DNA from: Bedellia somnulentella
Taxonomy: Eukaryota > Arthropoda > Insecta > Lepidoptera > Bedelliidae
Length of the DNA: 64,000 nucleotides
Assembly: GCA_963576735.1 (NCBI GenBank)
Contig: OY755182.1
Location: 5,704,001-5,768,000 of the forward strand
Direction of reading: 5' to 3'
Shown piece after piece: positions 45,501-55,322 of the stretch. The position numbers were made by a program, and so were the translations under genes. Within the stretch, counting starts at the first letter, position 1; each line of letters opens with the position of its first letter. Under the pieces are notes generated by a model. That model had not been told where the DNA came from and did no database searches. It was given only the letters and a program-made list of their open reading frames with translations.

Positions 45501-46089
45501 TACGATTCTCACAACCCCTAACCGTTAATTTAGGACTTAGCAAAATGAGCCTATTTTATTTTTTGCCAGAATTATTTTGGCCACAAAAACTAGCGCGTGC
45601 CAAATGCACCAGGAGAAAAAGGTTTGATTCAGACCCTTTTGGTATAATTCTAGCGGTTTCAATGATTGCCTATCATTATTACCAGAATATCGAATAGCAA
45701 GAAAACGTGAAAGCTCCTTCAGTTTTTTATTTAGAAATAATTTTATGGTCGACAACAATGTGAATATGAGAGCCCGGGGTGCGCGCTATTGTTACTCTTT
45801 ATCGATGCAAGCATGACATTTAAATGTTCCCATAGAAAGCGACATGGGACGACCGCTCGCGTCAAAGGCCGGAGGGCGAATAAATATTTTTGTCGTTTTT
45901 TTTCGATATGCGTGCGGGGACGGGTAGTTTGCGAAGAATGTGACCACGCGTGCGATATGGATGGCCCCGGGCTGAAAGACACTCTTTTATAACCAGAATA
46001 AATTGCTGCAATAATCTGCATCGTCGCATACCATTTTTGCTGTACTTTATTAGGGACATCGTTTTCGACCAAAATAACTTTTGAAGAAC
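42586..46089. other. Longest repeat-poor stretch of the right part, no gene recognised
   Basis: 43725-43805 is GC-richer with CTCGGCCGTGATTGGCCGA and GATAAAAGG. TATAAATA at 44019-44026 precedes TCATTAG by about 20 bases, a weak promoter-like arrangement. 45735-45990 is CpG-rich (GGGTGCGCGC, GACCGCTCGCGTC, GGACGGGTAG). Overlapping frames of 60-110 codons there occur on both strands and have no motif. Confidence 0.4.
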
Positions 46090-46290
46090 ATACATAGTTG
46101 CATGTATAATCTCATGGCTATGATCCCCAAAAAGGAAAAGCAAGAGACTCGCATTATTTCCTCAGTCACTTTTGTAACTTGAGTGGGGAAAAGGTAGTAA
46201 AACTAATAATGGTTGGTGATTGATCTCTAGCTCTATGAAACTCTTGAGAAGAAGTGGGTAAGTGTTATTCTAAGCCGACTCTAGGCAGCT
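46090..46290 (-). mobile_element. SINE-A, old
   Basis: CATGGCTATGATCCCC, CAGTCACTTTTGTAAC, TTGAGTGGGGAAAAGG and TTATTCTAAGCCGACTCTAG are kept, with a deletion in the 5' half. Confidence 0.7.
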
Positions 46291-46447
46291 TTTAGCTATT
46301 TGTCAGAACCATTACTGAAAATAGTCTGCGGTAACAATTGAAATAGATTAAAAAAAAAACAATCCGGACTCTAATTCCATCCACATCCTAAAATGATGTA
46401 AAACTAAAACACTAAACAGCCTTAAGGGGAGTTAACAAAAAAACAAA

Positions 46448-46687
46448 AATACATATACTCACGGCTATGAATCCCTTGAAGGGGTAACCAGAGCTAGGGA
46501 ATCAGAAATTCCTCAGCCACTTTTGGAAGTTGCGTGGGGAAAAGATGGTGAAATAAAGGTTTTTGGTGATGGGTCTCCAACCGCATCGCCCAAAAATTCC
46601 TTAAAAGCCCCAATACCGTTAGTCGCCTCTTACGTACATCCACCGGAAGAAATGGGGTAGTGTTATTCTAAGCCGACACTACACAGC
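46448..46687 (-). mobile_element. SINE-A, near full length (A1-type)
   Basis: TACATATACTCACGGCTATG through AAGCCGACACTACACAGCA. The hairpin reads CCCTTGAAGGGG, an extended pairing variant. Confidence 0.9.
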
Positions 46688-46717
46688 AAAAAAAGAAATA
46701 CGAATAAACACCTATCT

Positions 46718-46871
46718 ATGGCAATGTGGCTAGAATCCCATTAGCAACCATCCCTTAATTTTCAATCTCTTCCGGCTCAACTTCCAACAGTGGCTGAGGA
46801 ATTCTTAGGAATTAGTAATTACTAAATCTGTAGCTGTAGCTACCATTTAAGTGGCATTTGGAGCCGTGAAC
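46718..46871 (+). mobile_element. SINE-A, old 3' half
   Basis: GTGGCTAGAATCCCATTAGC, CAACAGTGGCTGAGGAATTC and AGCTACCATTTAAGTGGCAT...GAGCCGTGAAC. Confidence 0.6.
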
Positions 46872-46894
46872 AAAGATGGGTTTTGGGTTTTAAC

Positions 46895-47038
46895 CCAAAC
46901 GACCAAGTTTAACCCTTTTCATAGATTTGGAGGGTGATGGTTAATGTAAAAGCGAACGTCTGAAGTGAAAAGAATAAAAGAGCACCTATGAAAAGAATAA
47001 TGAATGTAAGAAAAGCAAAAGAGAGATTTGCCAGGGTC
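46895..47038 (+). mobile_element. LINE-B, left part, interrupted by SINE-C
   Basis: AGCGAACGTCTGAAGTG, AGAATAAAAGAGCACC and GAGATTTGCCAGGGTCATG follow the LINE-B order. The copy continues at 47409 with CAAAGTTGCGATCGATAGTC. Confidence 0.7.
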
Positions 47039-47045
47039 ATGCCAA

Positions 47046-47408
47046 CGACGACGTGATAGCTCAATGGGTAGAACACCGGTTAACGTACAAGCGACTAGTG
47101 TTCAAATCCCGGGTCGGGCCTACACCAATTAGTCTTTTCTAAAGACGTATGTGTGGTTAATTTATCATGGTTGTTAACGGTTAGGGAAAACATCGTGAGA
47201 AAACCCACATGACTGAGTTGTACTTAGTCATGTGACAGTGTATTCGTACAAAACGGCGATAGGCCTGCCCCCTATCACGTGAGTACACTGTCCATGCAAA
47301 ACGTGGGTACCCTGAACACCACGTGACGAAGTCACTTGATGTTCAGAAGTATTAGTACCTCTGCCAACCCCTTCGGAGTTATTCGGCGTGAACGTTTATG
47401 TTTATGTT
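47046..47408 (+). mobile_element. SINE-C, longest copy, inserted in LINE-B
   Basis: The tRNA-like head CGTGATAGCTCAATGGGTAG with B box GGTTCAAATCCC-like GTTCAAATCCCGGGTC is intact, followed by the complete body and GCCAACCCCTTCGGAGTTAT, GGCGTGAACG and the tail. Flanking repeats ATGCCAA (47039-47045) and ATGCAAA (47409-47415) differ at one base and lie at the break in LINE-B. Confidence 0.9.
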
Positions 47409-47452
47409 ATGCAAAGTTGCGATCGATAGTCTCCGTCAGTAAGTAATTAAGT
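47409..47452 (+). mobile_element. LINE-B, right part after the SINE-C insertion
   Basis: CAAAGTTGCGATCGATAGTC followed by TCCGTCAGTAAGTAATTAAG; the hairpin segment is lost. Confidence 0.6.
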
Positions 47453-47677
47453 ATGGTTTATGTAAGAGTAGAATTCGACTAGTTGTATGCACAAATCCTT
47501 CAATATCTTCACAATTATTTAAACATCACTTTACTATGACTTCACTAGAATAATAGAAAACTACATGGAAAAATAAACGTATTATTGAGGTAGTCAACTT
47601 TTATGTGAAACTAAGGTTGTTTCAAAACGTCTCGTATCCGAAAAGCCAAAAAATCCCTTTCATTTTTGTAGTATTCA

Positions 47678-47814
47678 TACATACATACATACATATTCTC
47701 ACGCCGTTAGTTCCCATTGGGGTAGGCAGAGACTATCGATCGCCACTTTGTACGATCCTGGCAAACCTCTCTGGCTTCGTTTACATCCATCAATCTTTTC
47801 ATACATGCTCTTTT
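47678..47814 (-). mobile_element. LINE-B, 5'-truncated
   Basis: Five CATA units, CACGCCGTTAGTTCCCATTG through ATACATGCTCTTTT, then a direct join to an oppositely oriented SINE-A. Confidence 0.88.
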
Positions 47815-48040
47815 GTAGTATGTGCTTAGAATAGCACTACCTACTTCTTCCCGTTGGAGTAAGAAGTGAATAAGGATATTAGGGCTTTTTAAGTGATTTT
47901 TGGGCGATGCTGTTGGAGAACTATCACTAACTACCTTTATTTTACACTATTTTCTCCACTGAACTTCCAAAATTGGGTGAGGAATTTTTTATTCGAAAGC
48001 TCTGACTACCCCTTTTAGGGATGTATAGCCATGAGTATGC
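47815..48040 (+). mobile_element. SINE-A joined directly to LINE-B
   Basis: GTAGTATGTGCTTAGAATAG to ATAGCCATGAGTATGC. It is moderately diverged and has no spacer from the LINE-B copy, so one landed at the edge of the other. Confidence 0.85.
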
Positions 48041-49222
48041 ACTTTTATTGTGTTTCTCTGTCTATTTGTGGGTATGTCTTAGCAATTTATTTCCGTAACT
48101 ATAGTTACCTCGATATAAAGAGTGGACATATTTTTTTTATCTTTACGATTTTGATTACTGAGAAGACTTGATTTACCCACATTCGAGTATGAAACTAATA
48201 CTACATTTTTATCTTACTTATATATATTGGATATCTATATACTAATTATATCAAAATAAAGTTTAGTTTTCTAGTTAATAATTCAATGGCAACATAATAA
48301 AAGGTTTATAATATAATAACGGCCAAAAAAAACCCAAAGCTAATCTAGCTAAAAGCTAAATAATTTTTTTCTATTATAAGGTAAAGCATATAAGTTGTGT
48401 GTGGCTCTTAAATAAATACGAATTCGAAATGTATCTAAAATACTACCTCAAAATCACACAACGCAAGCCAGTACTCACTACAGCCATCAAGATAAAAACC
48501 ACTCCAGACAAAAAGCCAATTACACGCGCCAATTGTAATTCAATTACAATTACTAACAGAAGATGCATACGACAGTAAGATTAGCAGAGCACAATAGAAA
48601 GATGACGTACGCCATTATTGGACCTCCCACTGACAATAGACTAAGGTTTACGGACAAGCAGCCAAGGACAGTCGCCAAATTTCAAGAACAAAAAATTTAT
48701 TCGCTCCGATAATTTCAGTTGTACTACTGTCAGATGGGTTGAGAATCATGTTGGGTGGTCTTTTTGCTTCAAAGGACTACGATCTACTATCAATCTACGT
48801 TATTATCTCTGTAATTTAAATAAGCAAATCAGCGTAGCTAGTACGCACGACCTTTTTTTAAGCCAGCTTACATAAAACAAACATCTTTCTTATAAACCCT
48901 TAAAAATACTTTAAAATTGTACTATATTACTAATGTTAATGAAGTTTCCAGACAAACTAGACTAAGCTATGCAATTTTATAAAAACTAAAGTTATTCAAA
49001 AATTTATAATAGCAAAGGTAGGATTTATACAGTAGTACTACAGAAAATATAGACGTCGAGTGTCGATTTTGACTAGAAACAAGAATTCTATACTCTACTA
49101 TATCTAAGTTTAACTTAGTTATTCAGAAAAAATGGTTTATAAAACAAATTCTTTGACACTTTTACTCAAAAAAATCATATTAGATTATTTTTAATTCTAT
49201 AATTCCAAAAGAAGTTAGCTTT
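48041..49222. other. AT-rich stretch, nothing recognised
   Basis: No gene or repeat identified. Confidence 0.45.
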
Positions 49223-49305
49223 GTCACCACATTCTAAGTGTCACTTGATATTATCAAAGAATAATACCACGGCTACGTATTCGGAAATATGCGGCATGAA
49301 TATTT
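49223..49305 (+). repeat. SINE-C 3' scrap, worn
   Basis: AGTGTCACTTGATATTATCA...GGAAATATGCGGCATGAATA follows the SINE-C 3' order with heavy change. Confidence 0.45.
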
Positions 49306-49449
49306 CACAAGTTTACTTAATGACTGAGGAATCCAGACTATGAATGGGCAAGTTATAGGAAAGCTGGGGCCAATCTGCAGATGAACTAATTAAGTTTTAA
49401 TCTATGGTCTAGTTTGGTGACATAAGTGTTGTTTTAGTTATGAGAATAA

Positions 49450-49808
49450 GGCAATTGTGATAGCTCTGTGGGTAAAACACCGCTTATCGTGCAGACGATA
49501 AAGTTTCAAATCCTGGGTCGGGCCTACACCATTTGACTTTTCTAAAGACCTATGTTTAGTTACTTTATCATAGTTTCTAACGGTGAGGGAAAATATCGTC
49601 AGGAAAACCATATGGCTGAGTTGTACTTAGTCATGTGACAATCTATTCGTACATAACGGCAAAAGGCCTGTCCCTATCACGTGAGTACACTGTTTAAGCA
49701 AAACGTGGGTACTCTGAAAATCAGGTGACAAATTCACGTGATGTTTAGAAGTATTGGTACCTTTGCTAACACCTAACGGCGTAAAAGTTTGGTTTGAGTT
49801 GAGTTGAG
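49450..49808 (+). mobile_element. SINE-C, full span, older
   Basis: The head TGTGATAGCTCTGTGGGTAA, B-box-like GTTTCAAATCCTGGGTC, the full body, and an eroded 3' module GCTAACACCTAACGGCG with the GTTTGAGTTGAGTTGAG tail type. Confidence 0.88.
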
Positions 49809-49877
49809 TATAAGGCAAGGTGTAATTTTCTCCTCCTTCAATTTTATTATGCGCAAGTTGTATATATTTCTTATAGT

Positions 49878-50125
49878 ACATACATACATACATATACTCA
49901 CGGCTATATTTCCCTAGAAGGGGTAACCAGAGCTTAGGAATTATAAATACCTCAGCCACTTTTGGAAGTTGAGTGGGGAAAAGATGGTAAAAATAAAGGT
50001 TTTTGGTGATGGGTCTCCAACCGCATCGCCCAAAAATCCAATAAAAAGCCCCAATACCCTTAGTCGCCTCTTACGACACCCGTGAGTAGAAAGGGGTAGC
50101 GACATTCTACGCCGGCACTACACGT
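49878..50125 (-). mobile_element. SINE-A, near full length (A2-type)
   Basis: It carries TTACGACACCCGTGAGTAGA and AAGGGGTAGCGACATTCTAC, the A2 diagnostic 5' block, and a CATA tail. Confidence 0.92.
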
Positions 50126-50222
50126 CAATATTATAGTAATTATATCTTATAGTAATATTACATTAACGTATGATGCACGAAAAATAAAAAGCCAGGTATG
50201 AAAATATTTATTAGTGTAAATG

Positions 50223-50325
50223 AACCTCAAGTGGTTTTTCAGGATCGTTTAAAGTGGGGATCTGGGGATTGAGTGATTGTCTTTGCCTACACCTATAGGA
50301 TTTAATGGCGTTAGTATATGTTTGC
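50223..50325 (+). mobile_element. LINE-B 3' end, worn
   Basis: TTTTCAGGATCGTTTAAAGT, GTCTTTGCCTACACCTATAG and TTAATGGCGTTAGTATATG. Confidence 0.7.
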
Positions 50326-50515
50326 CTTTATGTGCATTGTTGTTTCTTTCACTTATACTCATCAATAGCTCCACTAAGGAGCATCCATTGGCTGTATCGA
50401 GCAGCTGCCTTGACCCTGTTTTTAGTGAATGCCAAACTTTTTACTGGTCATTTAGTGATAAAACTACAAATGGCTCACTTTTTTGTTATGATTAGACAAC
50501 TTCTTAGCATTATAA

Positions 50516-50685
50516 TTTAAATCTTTTTGTTCATGAAAACCTCATGTGGGGATTATTACTGATAAATAAAGAATAAACAAAGGAAAGAAAAACTTCGACA
50601 CAGGCATTCTATCTGAAAAGATAGGCAAGTGGCCTTCCGAATTAGTAAAAAAAAAAAAATTCGGAGGTAGGAAACACAACACAGC
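50516..50685 (-). mobile_element. SINE-D, 5'-truncated, with internal deletion
   Basis: On the minus strand it reads CTCCGAAT..ACTAATTCGG, the AGATAGAATG block, then CTGTGTCGAAGTTTTTCTTT and the 3' end CATGAGGTTTTCATGAACAA...GATTTAAATT. The B-box segment present in the 51087 copy is missing. It pairs as an inverted arm with 51255-51446. Confidence 0.8.
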
Positions 50686-51073
50686 AACAGATATCTCTCT
50701 CCATTCTAAAGAAATACCTCTAACCTAAACCTAATCTTAGACAAGTCGATCACCAAAAAGTCAACAAGTGAACACGACCGACTATAATCACCCAAGAAAA
50801 ATCGATCAAACCACTCGAATACAATTGCTCGTGTGCATCGATGGTACTCGCAATTAGTAACTAAGTACAGTCCTCGCCAATCGCTCCGAAGTACGCAAAT
50901 TGCCCGGCGGCTATTTACAAAAGCGCCTCCCCCTACTCTCCCGGTAATTAGCTTCCACCCACCTTCTGGTCGCCTCTTCTTTCCCATGACGCACGATAAT
51001 TTTTCGTGCAATTTTTGTTATAGGTGCCCTATACATTGATGGCTTTCGTTGTGATTAAATATCGATATATGAC
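50686..51073. other. Spacer between inverted SINE-D copies
   Basis: A CpG-richer stretch at 50850-51000. A 101-codon minus frame (50706-51011) has no recognisable motif. No gene is called. Confidence 0.4.
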
Positions 51074-51086
51074 TGCCATTTGTAAT

Positions 51087-51446
51087 TAATAAATAAAGAA
51101 TAAATAAAGGAAAGAAAAATTTCGACACAGGCGGGAATCGAACCCGCGACCTCGGGTATACGCCCCGACGCTCTGCCAATTGAGCCACCGTGTCAATTGC
51201 TGCCAGCGCGAAATTCTTCTATCCTTTATTTCTTTTACACGTTTAAGTAGTGTTTGCGTTTCCTACCTCCGAATTTTTACTAATTCGGAAGGCCACTTGT
51301 CTATTTTTTTTTTGAGATAGAATGCAAATGTTGAAAACGCCTAACTATCACATATTCGGGTTCGATTCTTCTTCGAATTTTTCTTTCCTTTATTTATTAG
51401 TAATAATCCCCACATGAGGTTTTCATGAACAAAAAGATTTAAATTA
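51087..51446 (+). mobile_element. SINE-D reference copy, inverted tRNA head, 13-bp TSD
   Basis: 360 bp flanked by TGCCATTTGTAAT (51074-51086 and 51447-51459). In order: TAATAAATAAAGAATAAATA, AAGGAAAGAAAAATTTC, a complete tRNA-like cloverleaf on the minus strand (51124-51194), CAATTGCTGCCAGCGCG, a palindromic TCCGAATTTTTACTAATTCGGA block, a second partial head GGGTTCGATTC on the plus strand, GAATTTTTCTTTCCTTTATT, and the 3' end AATCCCCACATGAGGTTTTC...GATTTAAATTA. The element thus looks like two tRNA-headed monomers joined in opposite orientation. Confidence 0.85.
51124..51194 (-). other. tRNA-like cloverleaf inside SINE-D (not a functional tRNA call)
   Basis: The 71-nt minus-strand sequence folds as acceptor GACACGG/CTGTGTC, D arm GCTC/GAGC, anticodon arm TCGGG/CCCGA with loop GCGTATA, and T arm GCGGG/CCCGC with loop TTCGATT. 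The anticodon position reads GTA, but base 33 is C where tRNAs almost always have T, and no intron is present, unlike typical eukaryotic tRNA-Tyr genes. Its mobile-element flanks argue for a SINE head. Confidence 0.75.
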
Positions 51447-51522
51447 TGCCATTTGTAATGTAGAGACATAGGCTATATTACTTAAACAATGTTAGTTCCC
51501 TACGGAGTAGCAGACAATACTA

Positions 51523-51650
51523 ACCAATTAAGGAAAGAAAAATTTTTTTACACCACCAGGACTCGAATCCGCAACCTCCCGGTCAACGCTCCGGTCGCTC
51601 TGCCAATTGAGCTATGGTGTCAAGTGACTACTGATGTGAAATTCTTCTCG
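51523..51650 (+). mobile_element. SINE-D 5' part, diverged
   Basis: AAGGAAAGAAAAATTTTTTT, then an antisense tRNA-like head (CAGGACTCGAATCC... CTCTGCCAATTGAGCTATGG) and CAAGTGACTACTGATGTGAA ATTCTTCTCG. The head differs from the 51124 one in the anticodon arm. Confidence 0.7.
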
Positions 51651-52045
51651 CAGACAAAATATCAATATACGAGTATAAATAGCCACTTTGTACATACCTA
51701 GAACACTGAGTTGAACTTCCCCCACAATCAAATGTTTCTAAATGGTTGAGAATGTTTACCTCTCCACTTATTTTCATCTATCGGACCATGCACCCAAATC
51801 ACATTCATCTCCTAGGCACCTATACATTCACACTCATCAGTCTACATGCCACAATAGATCCTGTATCACTTCGCAAAATAATGAAAATATCTTGCAAAGT
51901 TTCTTTCTGGAAGATAATTATGATATGATCGTGAAAACCGTTGTCAACTACTCGTAAAATGGATAAACGCTGCATCACTGACATAATGTGCCTTTTTGCA
52001 CGCGGAATTTCACATGTTGCGTTCTGAAGATACTCTAAGAGAGAT
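51651..52045. other. No gene recognised
   Basis: Overlapping 60-85-codon frames on both strands have no motif. Confidence 0.4.
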
Positions 52046-52294
52046 ACAAACATACATATACATATATAGGCACTCACAGCTATAAACCTCTAGAAGGGGT
52101 AGCCAGAGCTTTGAAATAAGATTTTTTCGGCTACTTTTGGAAGTTGTGTGGGAATAAGATTGTAAAAGCAAAGCTTTTTGTGTGACCCATGCCTTCAACC
52201 GTTTCGCCCAAAAACCACTTGAGAAAGTCCCATATCCTTAGTTGCCTCTTACGAGAGGTGGTAGAAAGGGGACATTCTAAGCCGACACGACACA
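52046..52294 (-). mobile_element. SINE-A, full span, moderately old
   Basis: CACAGCTATAAACCTCTAGA through AAGCCGACACGACACAGCA, with an extra CATATACATATATAGG in the tail. Confidence 0.85.
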
Positions 52295-52658
52295 GCAAGA
52301 GGTACAAAAGATATATAAGTGAAAAAAAAACTCCAACCAGCAATGTATACTCAACAGCACAACTCGATCGAAAATGGACCGTTTAATTTACAGGACATGT
52401 AACATCGAGGAAAAAAGTGAAAAAACAGTTTTGGCAATTAGATTGAACTCTGAAGTTTTTGCGAGCGTTTGTGAACCCAATTATTGTCTTATCTTTTAAA
52501 CTGACAAACGTAATTGCATTGGTCAAAAATACAACTTTTGGTAAATAAAAGATATATTTAGCATTTTGACTATCTCTTTTTAATATATGTATGTGATTCT
52601 GCTCAAACGACAAGCAAGAAAAAGTTACTGAGACATAATGAAAAATGATTTTAGTGCA

Positions 52659-52870
52659 TGTACATATTTTCACGGCTACAAAGCCTAAAATGGGATAGCC
52701 AGAGCTGCAGAATTAGAAATTCATTAGTCATTCTTGTTAGTTGCCTGTAAAAAAAGATTGCCGAACGAAAGATGATTGGCGATGAGTCCCCAGCTCCACC
52801 AAAATCTTCAAACTAAGTCGCCTCTTCCGATAACCGCAGGAAGTTATGAGTTACTGCTATTTTAAGCCTA
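52659..52870 (-). mobile_element. SINE-A, old
   Basis: TTCACGGCTACAAAGCC, GATAGCCAGAGCTGCAG and AAGTCGCCTCTTCCGATAAC survive. Confidence 0.65.
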
Positions 52871-52879
52871 TTTTAATTT

Positions 52880-52916
52880 TGCAGTGGACGTCTATTTGCT
52901 GAATGATAATGATGAT
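52880..52916 (+). mobile_element. RTE-type LINE 3' scrap
   Basis: TGCAGTGGACGTCTATTTGC then ATAATGATGAT corresponds to the final codons and ATG-repeat tail of the element at 62507-62640. Confidence 0.6.
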
Positions 52917-53072
52917 CACGGCGATAGGCCTGCCCCCTATCACGTGAGTACACTGTCCATGCAAAACGTGGGTACTCTGAACACCAGTTGACAAAGTCAC
53001 GTAATGTTCAGAAGTATTAGTACCTCTGCCAACCCCTTCGGGGATATTCGGCGTGAACGTTTATGTTTATGT
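52917..53072 (+). mobile_element. SINE-C, 5'-truncated, inserted in the RTE tail
   Basis: Flanked by the 11-bp repeat ATAATGATGAT (52906-52916, 53073-53083). The body and module CCAACCCCTTCGGGGATATT are intact, with a TTATGTTTATG tail. Confidence 0.92.
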
Positions 53073-53083
53073 ATAATGATGAT

Positions 53084-53670
53084 GTACATAAAAAATAAGT
53101 ACAAAAAAATGTATGAGAACTGTCTATATTATTCATTTTAAATTTTTAGAATTACTAGTATTGCATAAAAAGAGGTAAAGTACTATAATACATTCTTGCA
53201 CTTGTATTATTTTATACACATTATATTTATATAAAACTATTACTGAATTCATATGCCATTAGCATTACTAATTATTTGCACATTTAGATATTTACACAAC
53301 AAATCGCCACCACCAAAAACCCTTCCACTACCAACCGCAATTGTTTTTAAAATGCACGTAAAGACCAAATTACCGAATGATGAATCAGGAGCACTTTCAA
53401 AAAACATCTTTAACATCAAAAACACCATCGTCTCATAACATTATGGTCTCGGAAGGCCTAATGAACAGTTAGCAAGGTTCTCACGATATCGCGTAATATG
53501 TACGCGCACGCATCTTTACCTTCACCATTAAAGGATCGATGGTAAATACAGACAGTTGTTATATTACTCAGCCTTGCATCCTCTAAATGCTCGAGTGAAA
53601 TTGCTTTGCTAAATTGTTTAGTAAAAAACCAAGAAAGTAAAACTTACTTCTTGCGCTAATTTGGGGGACA
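53084..53670. other. AT-rich stretch, nothing recognised
   Basis: No gene or repeat identified. Confidence 0.4.
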
Positions 53671-53750
53671 AAGTGACTTACTCACGCCATTTATTTCTAT
53701 TGGTGTAAGCAAAGTCTTTCTTTGATCATTCTTCTCAAACATACCCTTTT
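53671..53750 (-). repeat. LINE-B scrap
   Basis: TTACTCACGCCATTTATTTC, TATTGGTGTAAGCAAAG and CATTCTTCTCAAACATACC; its centre is deleted. Confidence 0.55.
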
Positions 53751-54329
53751 ATTGGTATTGACGGAAATTTTCATCCAAACAATTTAAATCACTAAAGAAA
53801 TAAGACGTTTTTTATGAAATTTTTTCAATATATTTTAAAATTTCAGCGAGAATAATTAAAAAAAAATAAAAATTGGAAATCTTTAGATATTTTTTTCATC
53901 CTTTCTCAAACAATATTCTTTTTTTTGTTCGACCATAATCCAAACATTATAACTTTCTATAAACGTCCATAATGATTTCAATAGCAGAAAAGTAGATACA
54001 AATCTCAATTTTCCGAATCACAACACTACCTTGCATTTAAAGGCGTCATAAAATTACGTAAGTAATCTGAAATCGCGAGGGTACAGTGTGTAATGGCTTT
54101 AAATATCACCTCAGCGATCGGACTCTGGCAAATGATGTTAATTTTCAAGTTTTACGGCGAAACAAAGCTTATGCTGCTATCGGCTCGACCATCTTTCACG
54201 AATGCGCTCACTCTATCTTGTAGAAATGGCGCATCCAACATTTGCTAAGTGGATACACTGAGAGCCTTTTATTTTTGTTTCGAGGAGTTTTTGTAGGATA
54301 TAGTATGTGTACAGTGTGTGTAGTATGTG
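53751..54329. other. AT-rich stretch, nothing recognised
   Basis: No gene identified. The right end near 54310 is probably the 5' rim of the SINE-A that SINE-E split. Confidence 0.4.
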
Positions 54330-54667
54330 ACTGCCTCCGTGGTCACGCGGTTAAGCGCTTGGTTTCAAGTACGGAGGTCTCGGGTTCGATTCCCGGGGGG
54401 TGGGTAACCTTACAAATTTAATTTGTAAGATTTAACCCAGTCTGGAAGGATATTGCAGGCTTGAATCACCTGATTATCCGAAAATTAAGATGATTCCGTG
54501 CTTCGGAGGGCACGTCAAGCCGTCGGTCCCGGCTACTATTACGGTAGTAGTCGTTAGTCTGCCAACCCGCAATTGGCCAGCGTGGTGGACTTTGGCCAAA
54601 TCACCCTATATAGGGTAGGCTCGAGCCCCTTTGGTAGGGACATATATGGGCTGTGAGGAATGAGGAA
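54330..54667 (+). mobile_element. SINE-E, tRNA-headed, with target-site duplication
   Basis: 338 bp flanked by TAGTATGTG (54321-54329, 54668-54676). The head has A-box region CCGTGGTCACGCGGTTAAGC and a perfect B box GGGTTCGATTCCC. The body includes GATTCCGTGCTTCGGAGGGC, CCGTCGGTCCCGGCTACTAT and TTGGCCAGCGTGGTGGAC, words I recall from lepidopteran SINEs. It ends GGGCTGTGAGGAATGAGGAA without the TATG-type module. Confidence 0.88.
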
Positions 54668-54677
54668 TAGTATGTGT

Positions 54678-54793
54678 ATGTCAGCCTAGAACAGTACTAC
54701 CCTATTTCTTCCCATGGGTTATCATAAGAGGAGTCTAAGAGTACCTATTGAGGCTTTTAAGTGTTTTTTGGGCAATTGCGATGCGGTTATGAT
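54678..54793 (+). mobile_element. SINE-A 5' half, split from its rim by SINE-E
   Basis: GTCAGCCTAGAACAGTACTA, CTTCCCATGGGTTATCATAA and TTTTTTGGGCAATTGCGATG. It breaks off before the CCATCACC block. Confidence 0.65.
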
Positions 54794-54988
54794 TATGAAC
54801 GTGGAATACCGCTTTAAAATAACACTTACCCATTTAATCCCTCAGGTTTCGTACGAGGCGAGGTAGACTTTGGTGCAAAAGAGTCCAAAACTGTTCGACC
54901 AATTTAAAAAACTATTTATGAAAAGAATTCTTTAACCTTCAGAAATAACAAAGGTAATTAATTAGTAGTAAGTAACAATATAATATAA

Positions 54989-55201
54989 GCTGAGTAGTGT
55001 CGGGTTAGAATAGTAAATCGTAAAAGGTGACTAAGAGTATTGGGGCTTTTAAAGTGTATTTGAGCGAAGCGGTTGAAGTCCCGTCACCAAAAACGTTTAT
55101 TATACAAACATTTTCCCCACCCAACTTCCAAAAGTGGCTTAGGAATTTCTTATTCCGAAGCTCTGGCTACCCCTTCTAAGGATTTAAGTATATGTATGTT
55201 T
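54989..55201 (+). mobile_element. SINE-A, moderately old with small deletions
   Basis: GCTGAGTAGTGTCGGGTTAG to TCTAAGGATTTAAGTATATG. Deletion of the CACTACCCC block and of TAGCCGTGAG breaks the 3' module. Confidence 0.85.
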
Positions 55202-55322
55202 GTAAGCAACAATATCACCACGTTCAATTTGATCAGGTGTGAGCGCGACTAGGAACACCTTCGATTATTGATATAAAACTACCCGTCCGAAGATGGGTTG
55301 TCCTGTAGGTAATTAATGTGAC

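Noticed and set aside
45443..46143. Overlapping frames of 67-109 codons on both strands in a CpG-rich patch
   Set aside because: CpG-rich DNA has fewer stops, so long frames appear on both strands; no conserved motif was found.
51124..51194. Functional tRNA-Tyr gene
   Set aside because: C33, no intron, and location inside a transposed SINE-D with a TSD; similar heads occur at 51523 and 63442.
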